This document shows, one piece after another, positions 42,350 to 50,193 of a DNA stretch of 64,000 bases. Each line of letters starts with the position of its first letter. Position 1 is the first letter of the stretch. A program made the position numbers and the translations under genes. The notes beneath the pieces are model-generated. The model saw only the letters and a program-made list of their open reading frames with translations. It was not told the DNA's origin and ran no database searches. Origin of the DNA: UMGS1002 sp964570825 (lineage in GTDB: Bacteria > Bacillota > Clostridia > Oscillospirales > CAG-272); the NCBI GenBank assembly GCA_964570825.1, contig CAZMZJ010000002.1:1-64000 (forward strand). Reading direction: 5' to 3'.

Positions 42350-43291
42350 ATGGAAATAGAAAAACAACGTCAGCTGATGGCCGAAGTCGCTTTGTATTAT
42401 TATGAAAAAAAATACACTCAGCAGAAGGTGGCGGATATTCTCGGTCTGTCGAGGCAGACCGTTTCAAAGCTGCTGATTGAAGCCGAAAACGAAGGCATAG
42501 TTGAAATAAAAATCCACAATCCCGAAACAGAGCGCCGGGCTCTTGCCTGTGAAATCTGCCAGAAGTTCGGGATAAAAGGAGCTTCTGTCTGCGGCATCAG
42601 CAGACCGGATGAGGAGATGACGCGTCTTCTTATTGTGCGGCACGCTGCGGAATATCTCCTTCCGATCATCGAAAAAGGAGGACTAAATATCGCTTTTTCC
42701 TGGGGAAGAACTCTTCTGGCATTTGTAAACGAACTCCCCTCGATCCGAACCTCCGGGAATGTGATTTTCCCGCTGCTCGGAGCGACAGACTGGGAAGCGG
42801 CATATTTCACTCCGAACGAACTGGCGCGCTCGCTTGCCGAAAAAACCGGATCGGCGATAAAATACGCATGGTTCCCGTATTATCCCGAGAACAAGCGCGA
42901 ATGCGAATTTTTCAAAACGACCACATACTATAATAATATGCAGAATCTTTGGAAGAACATCGATCTGGCAATTGTCGGCATCGGAAACAGCAAGACGGCG
43001 GAGAATCTTCTGAGCTCGGCATACCCGCATGAGCTTATCGGCGCCGCAAACTCGGGCGTGGTGGGCGACATAGCGACGCACTTCTATAAAATAAACGGAG
43101 AGGTTATCCCCGCAGACGGCGAGACGCTCTGCGCGTCGGCGGAAAACCTAAGGTCTGCAAAGCAGGTGGTTGCTATAGCGGGCGGACCCGACAAGGTAAA
43201 AGCAATAGCCGGCGCCCTGCGCACAGGCATAGTCACTCATCTTATCACCGACGAGATAACGGCGCGCGGAGTGCTGAAGCTTGCAAAATGA
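42350..43291 (+). CDS. SorC/DeoR-family sugar-binding transcriptional regulator
   Basis: 313 residues: an N-terminal helix-turn-helix (about 18-45, KYTQQKVADILGLSRQTVSKLL) and a C-terminal sugar-phosphate-binding SorC domain (SWGRTLLAFV, IVGIGN, GDIATHFYKINGEV, IAGGPDKVKAIAGALRTG). ATG 42350 is preferred over the TTG at 42341, which would leave GAGAGG too close. It probably responds to a phosphorylated sugar and controls the divergent binding-protein gene and itself, perhaps also the sugar operon at 25.5 kb (inference). A terminator follows. Confidence 0.93.
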   Translation: MEIEKQRQLMAEVALYYYEKKYTQQKVADILGLSRQTVSKLLIEAENEGIVEIKIHNPETERRALACEICQKFGIKGASVCGISRPDEEMTRLLIVRHAAEYLLPIIEKGGLNIAFSWGRTLLAFVNELPSIRTSGNVIFPLLGATDWEAAYFTPNELARSLAEKTGSAIKYAWFPYYPENKRECEFFKTTTYYNNMQNLWKNIDLAIVGIGNSKTAENLLSSAYPHELIGAANSGVVGDIATHFYKINGEVIPADGETLCASAENLRSAKQVVAIAGGPDKVKAIAGALRTGIVTHLITDEITARGVLKLAK

Positions 43292-43330
43292 TGGCATATT
43301 TTTATATAAAGTAACGGGCAAATTAAAAAA

Positions 43331-43358
43331 GTCTTGAAAACACCATTGTTTTCAAGAC
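43331..43358. terminator. Bidirectional terminator (regulator / GNAT gene)
   Basis: Stem GTCTTGAAAACA/TTGTTTTCAAGAC (with a 3-base loop) and flanking A- and T-runs. Confidence 0.85.
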
Positions 43359-43444
43359 TTTTCCGCTTTTATCACTGCCAATGTACGCAAATTTTGATAA
43401 AATTCACGAAAGGTTTCGTGAGAGAGTTGCGTTTTGTTTTGTTG

Positions 43445-43975
43445 TTATTGCATAACTTTTTCAAATCTAAACATTTCGGAAGGCCCTTCTTCCGGCATAT
43501 CCGTTTCGTGCGGGTCAGGGTTAAACTCCCCGAAAAATTCAACGGCATGGAAACCGCATTTGTTGATGTAGAAATGAATGTTCCGCTTCTCAAAATACGG
43601 CGTGCAGGTTTCCCAAACCTTTGTATCGGGGTATAGGCGTTCAACCTCCTGCCAAGCGGCAAACCCGATGCCTTTACTATGGACGTCTGGAGAAACAAAC
43701 AACAAATCAAGATGATTGTGTTGTGTTTCTTCGTTGATTTGCAGCACAAGACCGCCGACAATTTTGTTGTCCTCACGGATGCGGTAGGCAACCCCCTCGT
43801 CAATGCTTTTTTCGATTGTGCTTTTGGAAATGATTTCGCCGCCCTCTTCAAAATGGTCGTCGCGAAGTCCGAATTCTTCCATTGCACCGAACTTAAAAGC
43901 GTACTGATTATCGAGAATGAATTGCTCTCTGTCATCTGCAGCAAGTGGAGTAAGAGTGATTTTTGGTGTGTTCAT
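43445..43975 (-). CDS. GNAT family N-acetyltransferase
   Basis: Acetyl-CoA-dependent acetyltransferase of 176 residues. The GNAT core is visible as YRIREDNKIVGGLVLQI, LDLLFVSPDVHSKGIGFAAW (motif A with G-x-G-x-A) and YEKRNIHFYINKCGFH-like motif B (YFEKRNIHFYINKCGF). The ATG at 43975 has GGAGG 5 bases upstream. Substrate unknown. The gene has lower GC than its neighbours, lies beside a tRNA gene and repeats, and this family is often found on mobile DNA, so it may have been acquired. Confidence 0.92.
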   Translation of the reverse strand: MNTPKITLTPLAADDREQFILDNQYAFKFGAMEEFGLRDDHFEEGGEIISKSTIEKSIDEGVAYRIREDNKIVGGLVLQINEETQHNHLDLLFVSPDVHSKGIGFAAWQEVERLYPDTKVWETCTPYFEKRNIHFYINKCGFHAVEFFGEFNPDPHETDMPEEGPSEMFRFEKVMQ

Positions 43976-44174
43976 TAAAACCTCCATAAAAACAACTCGG
44001 CAACAAAAAGCATACCTACGCTGATTGTTCCGAGCTCACTCGACATCTTATCCGACAGGCGGCCTGCAAAGCAATGCTTTACGATCCCCTACGCTACGGC
44101 GTACTGTCCTCCGATGACCGATATTTGATTGTAATAATAGTATAGCACAGTTTTTCACAAAAAGCAATAAATAA

Positions 44175-44234
44175 GTCAATCTTTTCACGATAGGTGCTAT
44201 CTTTTCACGAAAGGTCAATCTTTTCACGATAGGT
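44175..44234 (+). repeat. Three direct repeats of about 20 bases
   Basis: Units of 19-21 bases centred on CTTTTCACGATAGGT, CTTTTCACGAAAGGT and CTTTTCACGATAGGT. TTCACGAAAGGT recurs at 43403-43414 inside a TCACGAAA/TTTCGTGA palindrome on the far side of the GNAT gene. Confidence 0.85.
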
Positions 44235-44377
44235 CGCAACGAAAACAGCTCTGCTACATTTTTGAGAAAAGCAGTATATATAAAGCTTTCGGTTCAACTG
44301 CCGGGCAGATATTCGAGAGTGGCGGAAGAACCCGAAAACAGTAAAGACGCCCTTATTTCAAGGGTATTTGGCATAAA

Positions 44378-44425
44378 ACAAGTACGCAGTCGGTGACAAC
44401 ATTTTATCACTGACTGCGTACTTGT
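44378..44425 (-). terminator. Long terminator hairpin of tRNA-Pro
   Basis: 19-pair inverted repeat (ACAAGTACGCAGTC and its complement, one wobble) with a 10-base loop, followed on the minus strand by TTGTTTTATG, starting 2 bases after the CCA end. Confidence 0.88.
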
Positions 44426-44426
44426 T

Positions 44427-44503
44427 TGGTCGGAGTGACAAGATTTGAACTTGCGACCTCTTGGTCCCGAACCAAGCGCTCTACCAATCTGAGCCACACC
44501 CCG
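44427..44503 (-). tRNA. tRNA-Pro (anticodon CGG)
   Basis: 77 bases including an encoded CCA. The acceptor arm CGGGGTG pairs with CACTCCG, the D-arm has GGCTCAGATTGGTAGAGC, the anticodon stem CTTGG/CCAAG has the loop TTCGGGA giving CGG, and the T-arm has AAGTTCAAATCTT. It reads CCG codons. It has its own promoter and terminator. Confidence 0.95.
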
Positions 44504-44928
44504 TTTGACGGCCTCTTTCAAAAACATCCTGCTGTGATATAATAACAGAAGTCTTTACAGAACGCCTAAGCAGTATATCACAGCCCATGCGTTTTGTCAA
44601 TACCTTTTATTAAAAAACGTCTTACTTGATATCAGGCCCGGTAAAAAGCACGGGAATTCATGCGCCGGACAATATTTTCTTCCGGCGACTTGTAATGGCC
44701 GTTTATCTGGTGTATAATAATTCCTGAATTCATACCAAATTTTATTATAGCCCATGTTTCTTTATATGTTTTTCCGGATAATATATAACGGAAAACGGAC
44801 ACAATTTTCTGCGTTTTTTCAATATAAATTTCTGTTCCCCGCTTCCGCGGCAAAGTATCCTAAGGGCAAAAGCTGATACGGCAAAATATCCTGAAATAGA
44901 TTAACTAATCAAATGAACGGAGCAAAAT
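44504..44928. other. tRNA promoter region and asnS leader
   Basis: No supported gene. Contains the tRNA promoter (44572-44600) and a short direct repeat CGGCAAAGTATCCT/CGGCAAAATATCCT near 44849 and 44879 just before asnS. A 73-codon minus ORF (44632-44853, TTG start) has no recognised features. No T-box was seen before asnS. Confidence 0.6.
44572..44600 (-). promoter_or_regulatory. Promoter of tRNA-Pro
   Basis: Minus strand: TTGACA, 17-base spacer, TATACT. The -10 lies inside an inverted repeat CTGTGATATA/TATATCACAG spanning 44532-44583. Confidence 0.85.
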
Positions 44929-46317
44929 ATGAAACATACCGACATAGCGGCGCTGCTTGGCGCCCCCGAAAATTTTTACGGCAAGGACGTTACAGTCTGC
45001 GGCTGGGTTCGCAGTCTGCGTGATTCAAGCAACATACGCTTTCTTGCTGTAAACGACGGAACATCTCTTGCGCATATCCAGATTGTCATAGACAAATCAA
45101 AGCTATCACCCGCCGAATACGAATCGGTCAACAGCATAGGCTGCTCGCTTAAAGCGGTCGGAAAGGCTGTAATCCCGGGAGGCGGCAAGGAAAAAATTGA
45201 AATAAACGCCGAAAGCATAACCCTGCTCGGCGCTTGTCCGGCCGACGAATACCCGATTCAGCCAAAGCGCCATACGATGGAATTTCTCCGCACCCTTCCC
45301 CACCTGCGCGTTCGCACAAATATATTCAACGCTATGCTGCGGGTACGCTCAGAGCTCGGCGCGGCAATACATGAATATTTCCAAAGCCACGGCTATGTTT
45401 ATGTCAACACTCCGATACTGACCGGCAGCGACTGCGAAGGCGCCGGCGAGGTTTTCCGCGTCACGACACAGCCGTGGGACGCAAAATATGAAAGCGCCGC
45501 AGATTATTATGCCGACGATTTCTTCGCGCGCAAAGCGGGACTTACCGTATCTGGGCAGCTCGAGGGCGAGGTTGCCGCGATGGCGATGGGTAAAATCTAT
45601 ACCTTCGGTCCTACCTTCCGCGCCGAGTATTCCTTCACCGCGCGGCATGCCGCCGAGTTCTGGCAGGTCGAGCCAGAGGTGGCTTTCGCCGAACTTCCCG
45701 ACATAATCGAAATCGCTGAGGAAATGATAAAATTCATAATCAGCCGGGTGATGGAGAAGTGTCCTGCGGAGCTTGATTTTTTTGACAAGTATGTGCAGAA
45801 GGGCCTTATTGACAAGCTTCGCGGTGTCGTCGAAAACAAATTTGCCGTAATCGATTATACAGACGCCGTCGAGCTGCTTAAAAAATCCGGCAAGGAATTC
45901 AGCTATCCTGTCGAGTGGGGGCTTGACCTGCAGACCGAGCATGAAAGATATATAGCCGAGGTCATCTGCGGCCGCCCGGTCTTTATCACAAACTACCCGA
46001 AGGCAATAAAATCGTTTTACATGAAGCAGAATCCCGACGGAAAGACCGTCGCCGCGACCGACCTGCTCGTTCCCGGCGTCGGCGAAATCATCGGCTGCAG
46101 CGAGCGCGAAGCCGATTACGAGAAGCTACTTGCCGCAATGAACGACCGCCACATGAATATCGACGAATACAAGTACTACCTCGACCTGCGCCGCTTCGGC
46201 TCGGTGCCTCACAGCGGCTTCGGGCTTGGTCTTGAACGTATTCTCATGTATATCACCGGCATTGACAACATTCGGGACGTGACTCTATATCCGAGAACGG
46301 CGAAAGACCTGAAATAA
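44929..46317 (+). CDS. asnS: Asparagine--tRNA ligase
   Basis: Class II aminoacyl-tRNA synthetase of 462 residues. N-terminal OB-fold anticodon domain (VTVCGWVRSLRDSSNIRFLAV), motif 2 region FGPTFRAEYSFTARHAAEFW and motif 3 GFGLGLERILMYITGIDNIRD. GSDCEGAGEVF and the FWQVEPE segment are the AsnRS rather than AspRS version. GGAG precedes the ATG. It has its own terminator. Confidence 0.97.
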   Translation: MKHTDIAALLGAPENFYGKDVTVCGWVRSLRDSSNIRFLAVNDGTSLAHIQIVIDKSKLSPAEYESVNSIGCSLKAVGKAVIPGGGKEKIEINAESITLLGACPADEYPIQPKRHTMEFLRTLPHLRVRTNIFNAMLRVRSELGAAIHEYFQSHGYVYVNTPILTGSDCEGAGEVFRVTTQPWDAKYESAADYYADDFFARKAGLTVSGQLEGEVAAMAMGKIYTFGPTFRAEYSFTARHAAEFWQVEPEVAFAELPDIIEIAEEMIKFIISRVMEKCPAELDFFDKYVQKGLIDKLRGVVENKFAVIDYTDAVELLKKSGKEFSYPVEWGLDLQTEHERYIAEVICGRPVFITNYPKAIKSFYMKQNPDGKTVAATDLLVPGVGEIIGCSEREADYEKLLAAMNDRHMNIDEYKYYLDLRRFGSVPHSGFGLGLERILMYITGIDNIRDVTLYPRTAKDLK

Positions 46318-46331
46318 CCAGATAAAATAAT

Positions 46332-46365
46332 TGCGGGGATTTTCAAAAAAGTCCCCGCAGTTTTT
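46332..46365 (+). terminator. Terminator of asnS
   Basis: Stem TGCGGGGA/TCCCCGCA with a 12-base loop and GTTTTTAATTT tail. Confidence 0.92.
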
Positions 46366-46480
46366 AATTTCCGGCTTCCCTCCGGAAAATGCTTGCCGGC
46401 GGCTTCGGAAATATATACGCAGACGCATAAGCCGGCAAAATATATATTACTATATTATGAAAACAATTATCCAACCGCTA

Positions 46481-46509
46481 TTGACATTCAAGTAGCGCCA
46501 CAGTAAAAT
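46481..46509 (+). promoter_or_regulatory. Promoter of the acyltransferase-symporter pair
   Basis: TTGACA, 17-base spacer, TAAAAT, about 113 bases before the TTG start. Confidence 0.75.
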
Positions 46510-46628
46510 TAAATTATATTTTAACTTACTTTCATATAATAAAAATGCACTTCCGTCAACCTTTTAGCGCATATTTATTATGACTGCCGCAATATCCATA
46601 GCAAATCGCGGGGAGAGAGGAAAGAGGC

Positions 46629-47822
46629 TTGAGAAAAAAGCAGATTAAAAGAAGATACGCTCCGATCCACAGCATAGTAATGCCTCTGCTGCGACTGTTT
46701 TTGCGTGTCTTCCGCGGCTGCCGCTTCAGGGTCAACCATATTAAAAAGGGTGATAACTGCCTTATTCTTGCTAACCATGTCAACTCCACCGAACCCGTCA
46801 TGCTTGAAGCTTCCTTCAACCGCCCGGTCTGTTTTCTGGTTCAGAACAGCCTTCTTGAGGAACCTCTTTTCCGCATATTGAGCCGCCTGACTCCTTTCAT
46901 CGGAATAGACAAGGGGGCGTCCGACGCGCCGGCAGTCATGAAATGCCTGCGCTATGTGCGCGAGGGAGGAATTCTCGCCATTTATCCCGAGGGGAACCTG
47001 ACATATGACGGCGAGCTCGGCTACATCAATCCGGGAATCATCCGATTGATCCGCATGCTGCGCGTACCGGTAATTTACTACAATACAAAAGGAGCCTACG
47101 GCGTCGATCCGCGGTTCGGAGCCGGATTCCGCCGCGGCAGAATGACAGGCGCGATCTCCGGACGCCGCAGTCCCGGGGAGATAGCCGCGATGACCGATCC
47201 GGAACTCTTAAGCGATATCAAAAGTATGCTCTCGGTAGACGAATTTTCGGAGCCGTGTTCGTACAAGTCAAATAAAAGCGCAGAGAAGCTTGAGCGCGTC
47301 ATATACCGCTGCCCCGTATGCGGGAAAAACGGGACGATATGGTCAAAAGGGCGCTATATCCGCTGCTCGTGCGGACTTGTCGCCGAATACTGCGACAACC
47401 TGACCTTCCGCAGCGTCAGCGGAGAGAGCGTTCCGCGCCGCGTGCGCGACTGGATTGCGGAGGAGCTAAAATGGGTCAAATCCTATATTCCGAAGGGCGG
47501 CGATATTATTTTCCGCGACCAAGCCGTCAGAATTGAAAAAAGAAATTCCGACCTCAGCTTCGGCAAGGCGGAAGCGGGGGAGCTAATTATGACGGGCGAT
47601 CATATCGCCGCGGGCAGTCAGAGGCTCGGCATCGATGCCATACACAGCATCGTCCTTATAAGGAAGCAGATTCTTATGATTATTACCTGCGACATGGAGG
47701 TTTACCGCATAACGGCAAAAAAAGGCTTCTGTGGGCTCAAGTACATCCATATGTTCCACCGTCTTAAAAATCTGCGCGGCGCCGGGACAGCGCTTGGTGG
47801 CGCCGATTACTACGGAATGTAG
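46629..47822 (+). CDS. PlsC-like acyltransferase fused to a zinc ribbon
   Basis: 397 residues. The N-terminal half is a lysophospholipid acyltransferase fold with the catalytic-type motif NH-x4-E (H50, E55 in NHVNSTE) where the family has H-x4-D, and YPEGNLTYDG in place of FPEGTR. The C-terminal half carries a zinc ribbon (CPVCG and CSCG, about 229-250) and a beta-rich end. The TTG start is backed by GAGAGGAAAGAGG. It resembles 1-acyl-glycerol-3-phosphate acyltransferases, but with both key motifs altered its activity is not certain. A GltS-type gene follows 32 bases later. Confidence 0.82.
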   Translation: MRKKQIKRRYAPIHSIVMPLLRLFLRVFRGCRFRVNHIKKGDNCLILANHVNSTEPVMLEASFNRPVCFLVQNSLLEEPLFRILSRLTPFIGIDKGASDAPAVMKCLRYVREGGILAIYPEGNLTYDGELGYINPGIIRLIRMLRVPVIYYNTKGAYGVDPRFGAGFRRGRMTGAISGRRSPGEIAAMTDPELLSDIKSMLSVDEFSEPCSYKSNKSAEKLERVIYRCPVCGKNGTIWSKGRYIRCSCGLVAEYCDNLTFRSVSGESVPRRVRDWIAEELKWVKSYIPKGGDIIFRDQAVRIEKRNSDLSFGKAEAGELIMTGDHIAAGSQRLGIDAIHSIVLIRKQILMIITCDMEVYRITAKKGFCGLKYIHMFHRLKNLRGAGTALGGADYYGM

Positions 47823-47854
47823 AATAAATATTACAGGAAAGGAATCCGCTGTGT

Positions 47855-49276
47855 ATGAATGTCAATTTTTACGATCCGGCGGTCTGGTCGGCAATTCTTC
47901 TGACGGCGACGCTGCTTGTTTCAATGATTGTCGCCTATATTCTGAAGAAAACAATCCCCGCCATACGCAAATCCTTGATACCTCCGTCGGTGCTTGGCGG
48001 ACTTTTCCTGCTTGCCGCATCTACAATCTGCAAGCTGACGTCCGGCGAATACCTTTTCAATATAAGCCTTTTCTCATCCGGGTTCAAGATCAGCGGGAAC
48101 TCAGTGCTTGAGCTGATAACCTACCACTGCCTTGCCATAGGTTTTATCTGCATGTCGCTGCGGACCACTGAAAAAAAGCTCGGCACAAAGCGCGCGTCAG
48201 AGGTTTTCAACACAGGTATAACCACCGTTTCGACATATCTGCTTCAGGCGGTGCTGGGACTGATCATAACCATCGCGGCATCTGCCGCAGCTTTCGGCCA
48301 GGGCGTAATACCTGCGGCGGGAATTCTGCTCGCCTTCGGGTTCGGGCAGGGCACCGGGCAGGCGCTCAACTTTGGAAAGGCATACGAATCCGATTACGGC
48401 TTTGAGGGAGGTTCAGCCTTCGGGCTGACTGTCGCCGCCATCGGATTTCTCACGGCAACCGTCGTAGGCGTCGCCTACCTCAATTATCTAAGACGCCGGA
48501 ACAAGCTGCCGTCAGCTTCGGATTACGGCGGCGATCATGACGACGCCGGTCAAAGCGTTGTGATAGACGACGCCATGACCAGCGAGTCTATGGATTCATT
48601 TACAATCCAGATCGGACTTATAACACTAATATATACAGTCACCTACGGCCTGATGAGCGCTCTTTCTCTTGCCGGTATGAAATCCACATTCTTCGGCTTC
48701 AATTTTCTTATTGCCGTGCTCGTGACTATTCCCGTGAAGGCAATCATAATGAAGATACAGCGGCGGACTGAGAAAGCCGGGAAAAAGAAAAAAATAATAA
48801 GCAACTACCTGATGAACCGTATAGGCGGCTTTGCATTCGATCTTATGATAGTCGCCGGCATCGCGGCTATCCGCATCGACCTTATCGCCGATTACTGGCT
48901 CATTCTGCTGATCATGTTCATAGCCGGTGCGTCCTCGACATTCATTTATGTGTATTTCGTCTGCAAAAAGCTGTTTCCCGCTTATTTATACGAACAGTTT
49001 CTGGCGATGTTCGGAATGCTGACCGGCACAGCGTCTACAGGCATAATACTTTTACGTGAAATTGATCGAAACCTTGACACGCCTGCGTCTGAAAATCTGG
49101 TTTACCAGAATATCCCGGCGATAGCCTTCGGTTTTCCTCTCATGCTTTTTGCGGGTTTCGCTCCGAAAGGCATGACCGAAAGTATAATCACGCTTGGCGC
49201 ATGCGTTTTGTTTTTCATAGCGATGAACCTAATTCTGTTCAGAAAATCGATATTCGGCAGAAAGAGCAGTAAATAA
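47855..49276 (+). CDS. gltS: Sodium/glutamate symporter (GltS family)
   Basis: Na+-coupled anion/amino acid symporter of 473 residues with about 11 membrane segments in two repeats. AFGFGQGTGQALNFGKAYE and the second-repeat GMLTGTASTGIILLREID are the paired pore-loop motifs (GQGTG and GTASTG) of the ESS/GltS family. Glutamate is the usual substrate but some relatives carry other anions. ATG 47855 has AGGAAAGGA upstream. Probably cotranscribed with the acyltransferase. Confidence 0.92.
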   Translation: MNVNFYDPAVWSAILLTATLLVSMIVAYILKKTIPAIRKSLIPPSVLGGLFLLAASTICKLTSGEYLFNISLFSSGFKISGNSVLELITYHCLAIGFICMSLRTTEKKLGTKRASEVFNTGITTVSTYLLQAVLGLIITIAASAAAFGQGVIPAAGILLAFGFGQGTGQALNFGKAYESDYGFEGGSAFGLTVAAIGFLTATVVGVAYLNYLRRRNKLPSASDYGGDHDDAGQSVVIDDAMTSESMDSFTIQIGLITLIYTVTYGLMSALSLAGMKSTFFGFNFLIAVLVTIPVKAIIMKIQRRTEKAGKKKKIISNYLMNRIGGFAFDLMIVAGIAAIRIDLIADYWLILLIMFIAGASSTFIYVYFVCKKLFPAYLYEQFLAMFGMLTGTASTGIILLREIDRNLDTPASENLVYQNIPAIAFGFPLMLFAGFAPKGMTESIITLGACVLFFIAMNLILFRKSIFGRKSSK

Positions 49277-49283
49277 AATTACA

Positions 49284-49315
49284 AAAGCCTGCGCCAAAAA
49301 TGAAGCGCAGGCTTT
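49284..49315. terminator. Bidirectional terminator (symporter / ymdB)
   Basis: Stem AAAGCCTGCGC/GCGCAGGCTTT with a 10-base loop between convergent genes. Confidence 0.9.
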
Positions 49316-49317
49316 AA

Positions 49318-50088
49318 TCAAAATTTAACTCTCCTGACCTCTCTCACCCGTCCCGTGTCAGTATCAAGATCGAAAAGAGCTCCGTTAATTGAGATATCAC
49401 CGCCGGCGAGAGTAAATTTCTGCGGCATTTTAGTCATGAACCGGGCGATTACCGGCTCGGAGGCTGTGCCGAGAATACCGCCGGCGGGGCCCGACATACC
49501 TATATCGGTAATATATCCGGTGCCGCCGGGCAGGATCTGCTCGTCCGCGGTCTGAACGTGCGTATGGGTGCCGAAAATGATATTTATGCGTCCGTCGAAA
49601 TAACGCGCGATTGCCAGCTTTTCCGAGGTAGCCTCGGCGTGAATGTCAAGGAGCGAAAAATCATAGTTCCCCTTTTCGCGCTCAAGTATTCTGTCGATTG
49701 TCTCAAACGGCGGAGCGAGCGGATCGAGGAAAACAACGCCCATGATGTTCATGCAGAGCAGCCGCCAGCCTCCGATCTGTTTAATTACGCTGCCGTATCC
49801 GGGGCAGACTGAGGGATAGTTTGCCGGCCGTATTATGCTTTTTGAGTTGTCGAGCAGCTCGCAGATGCTTTTCCGGCTGAAAACGTGATTGCCGGTGGTG
49901 ATAAGGTCAATCCCGCAGTCGAGCAAGGCTTCCGCATCTTCGGCGGAAATGCCGTGGATATCGCTCACATTTTCACCGTTTGCGACTACAAAATCAGCCG
50001 AAAGAGAGCTTCTCTCCTTCCAGAGTGTTTTTTGCAGATATAAAATCGTGACAGCTCCGGTTATATCGCCGATTGTTAATATTTTCAT
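49318..50088 (-). CDS. ymdB: YmdB family metallophosphoesterase (TIGR00282 type)
   Basis: Dinuclear-metal phosphodiesterase of 256 residues, shown in Bacillus subtilis to hydrolyse 2',3'-cyclic nucleotides and to affect biofilm and sporulation gene decisions. Metal-binding motifs visible are GDITG near the start, NGEN (N38-E40 region), TTGNHVF and FGTHTHVQT, with the family sequence ANYP. Length is normal. It has its own promoter and is not next to rny, its usual neighbour. Confidence 0.93.
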   Translation of the reverse strand: MKILTIGDITGAVTILYLQKTLWKERSSLSADFVVANGENVSDIHGISAEDAEALLDCGIDLITTGNHVFSRKSICELLDNSKSIIRPANYPSVCPGYGSVIKQIGGWRLLCMNIMGVVFLDPLAPPFETIDRILEREKGNYDFSLLDIHAEATSEKLAIARYFDGRINIIFGTHTHVQTADEQILPGGTGYITDIGMSGPAGGILGTASEPVIARFMTKMPQKFTLAGGDISINGALFDLDTDTGRVREVRRVKF

Positions 50089-50116
50089 CTTTTTTCCGAT
50101 CTATATATTTTTTATT

Positions 50117-50145
50117 ATTATATCCCATAAACGGCTGCGTGTCAA
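50117..50145 (-). promoter_or_regulatory. Promoter of ymdB
   Basis: Minus strand: TTGACA, 17-base spacer, TATAAT. Confidence 0.82.
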
Positions 50146-50167
50146 TGAATTGCCCCCATTCAGCAAA

Positions 50168-50193
50168 AAGCTCCCCGCGACGGGGAGAGCCTT
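50168..50193 (-). terminator. Terminator of holA
   Basis: Minus strand stem CTCCCC/GGGGAG with a short loop, followed by CTTTTTG, overlapping the last bases of the holA stop. Confidence 0.8.

Larger units (their letters stand above)
43976..44426. other. Repeat-bearing spacer between GNAT gene and tRNA-Pro
   Basis: No supported gene. Holds a three-unit repeat (44175-44234), a possible weak minus -10 (TATACT near 44145) for the GNAT gene, and the tRNA terminator hairpin (44378-44425). ORF 44048-44239 only translates the repeat. Confidence 0.6.
46318..46628. other. asnS terminator and plsC-like promoter region
   Basis: No gene. It holds the asnS terminator (46332-46365), a second hairpin TTGCCGGC/GCCGGCAA at 46393-46438 of unknown role, and a promoter (46481-46509). 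Confidence 0.7.

Noticed and set aside
44048..44239. 63-codon minus ORF over the 20-base repeats
   Set aside because: Its repeated IVKRLT segments only mirror the DNA repeat; no start signal.
44632..44853. 73-codon minus ORF between tRNA-Pro and asnS
   Set aside because: TTG start, no family features and no clear upstream signals; treated as chance.
44854..44928. T-box leader before asnS
   Set aside because: The interval is short and AGGGTGGNACCGCG-like sequence is absent.
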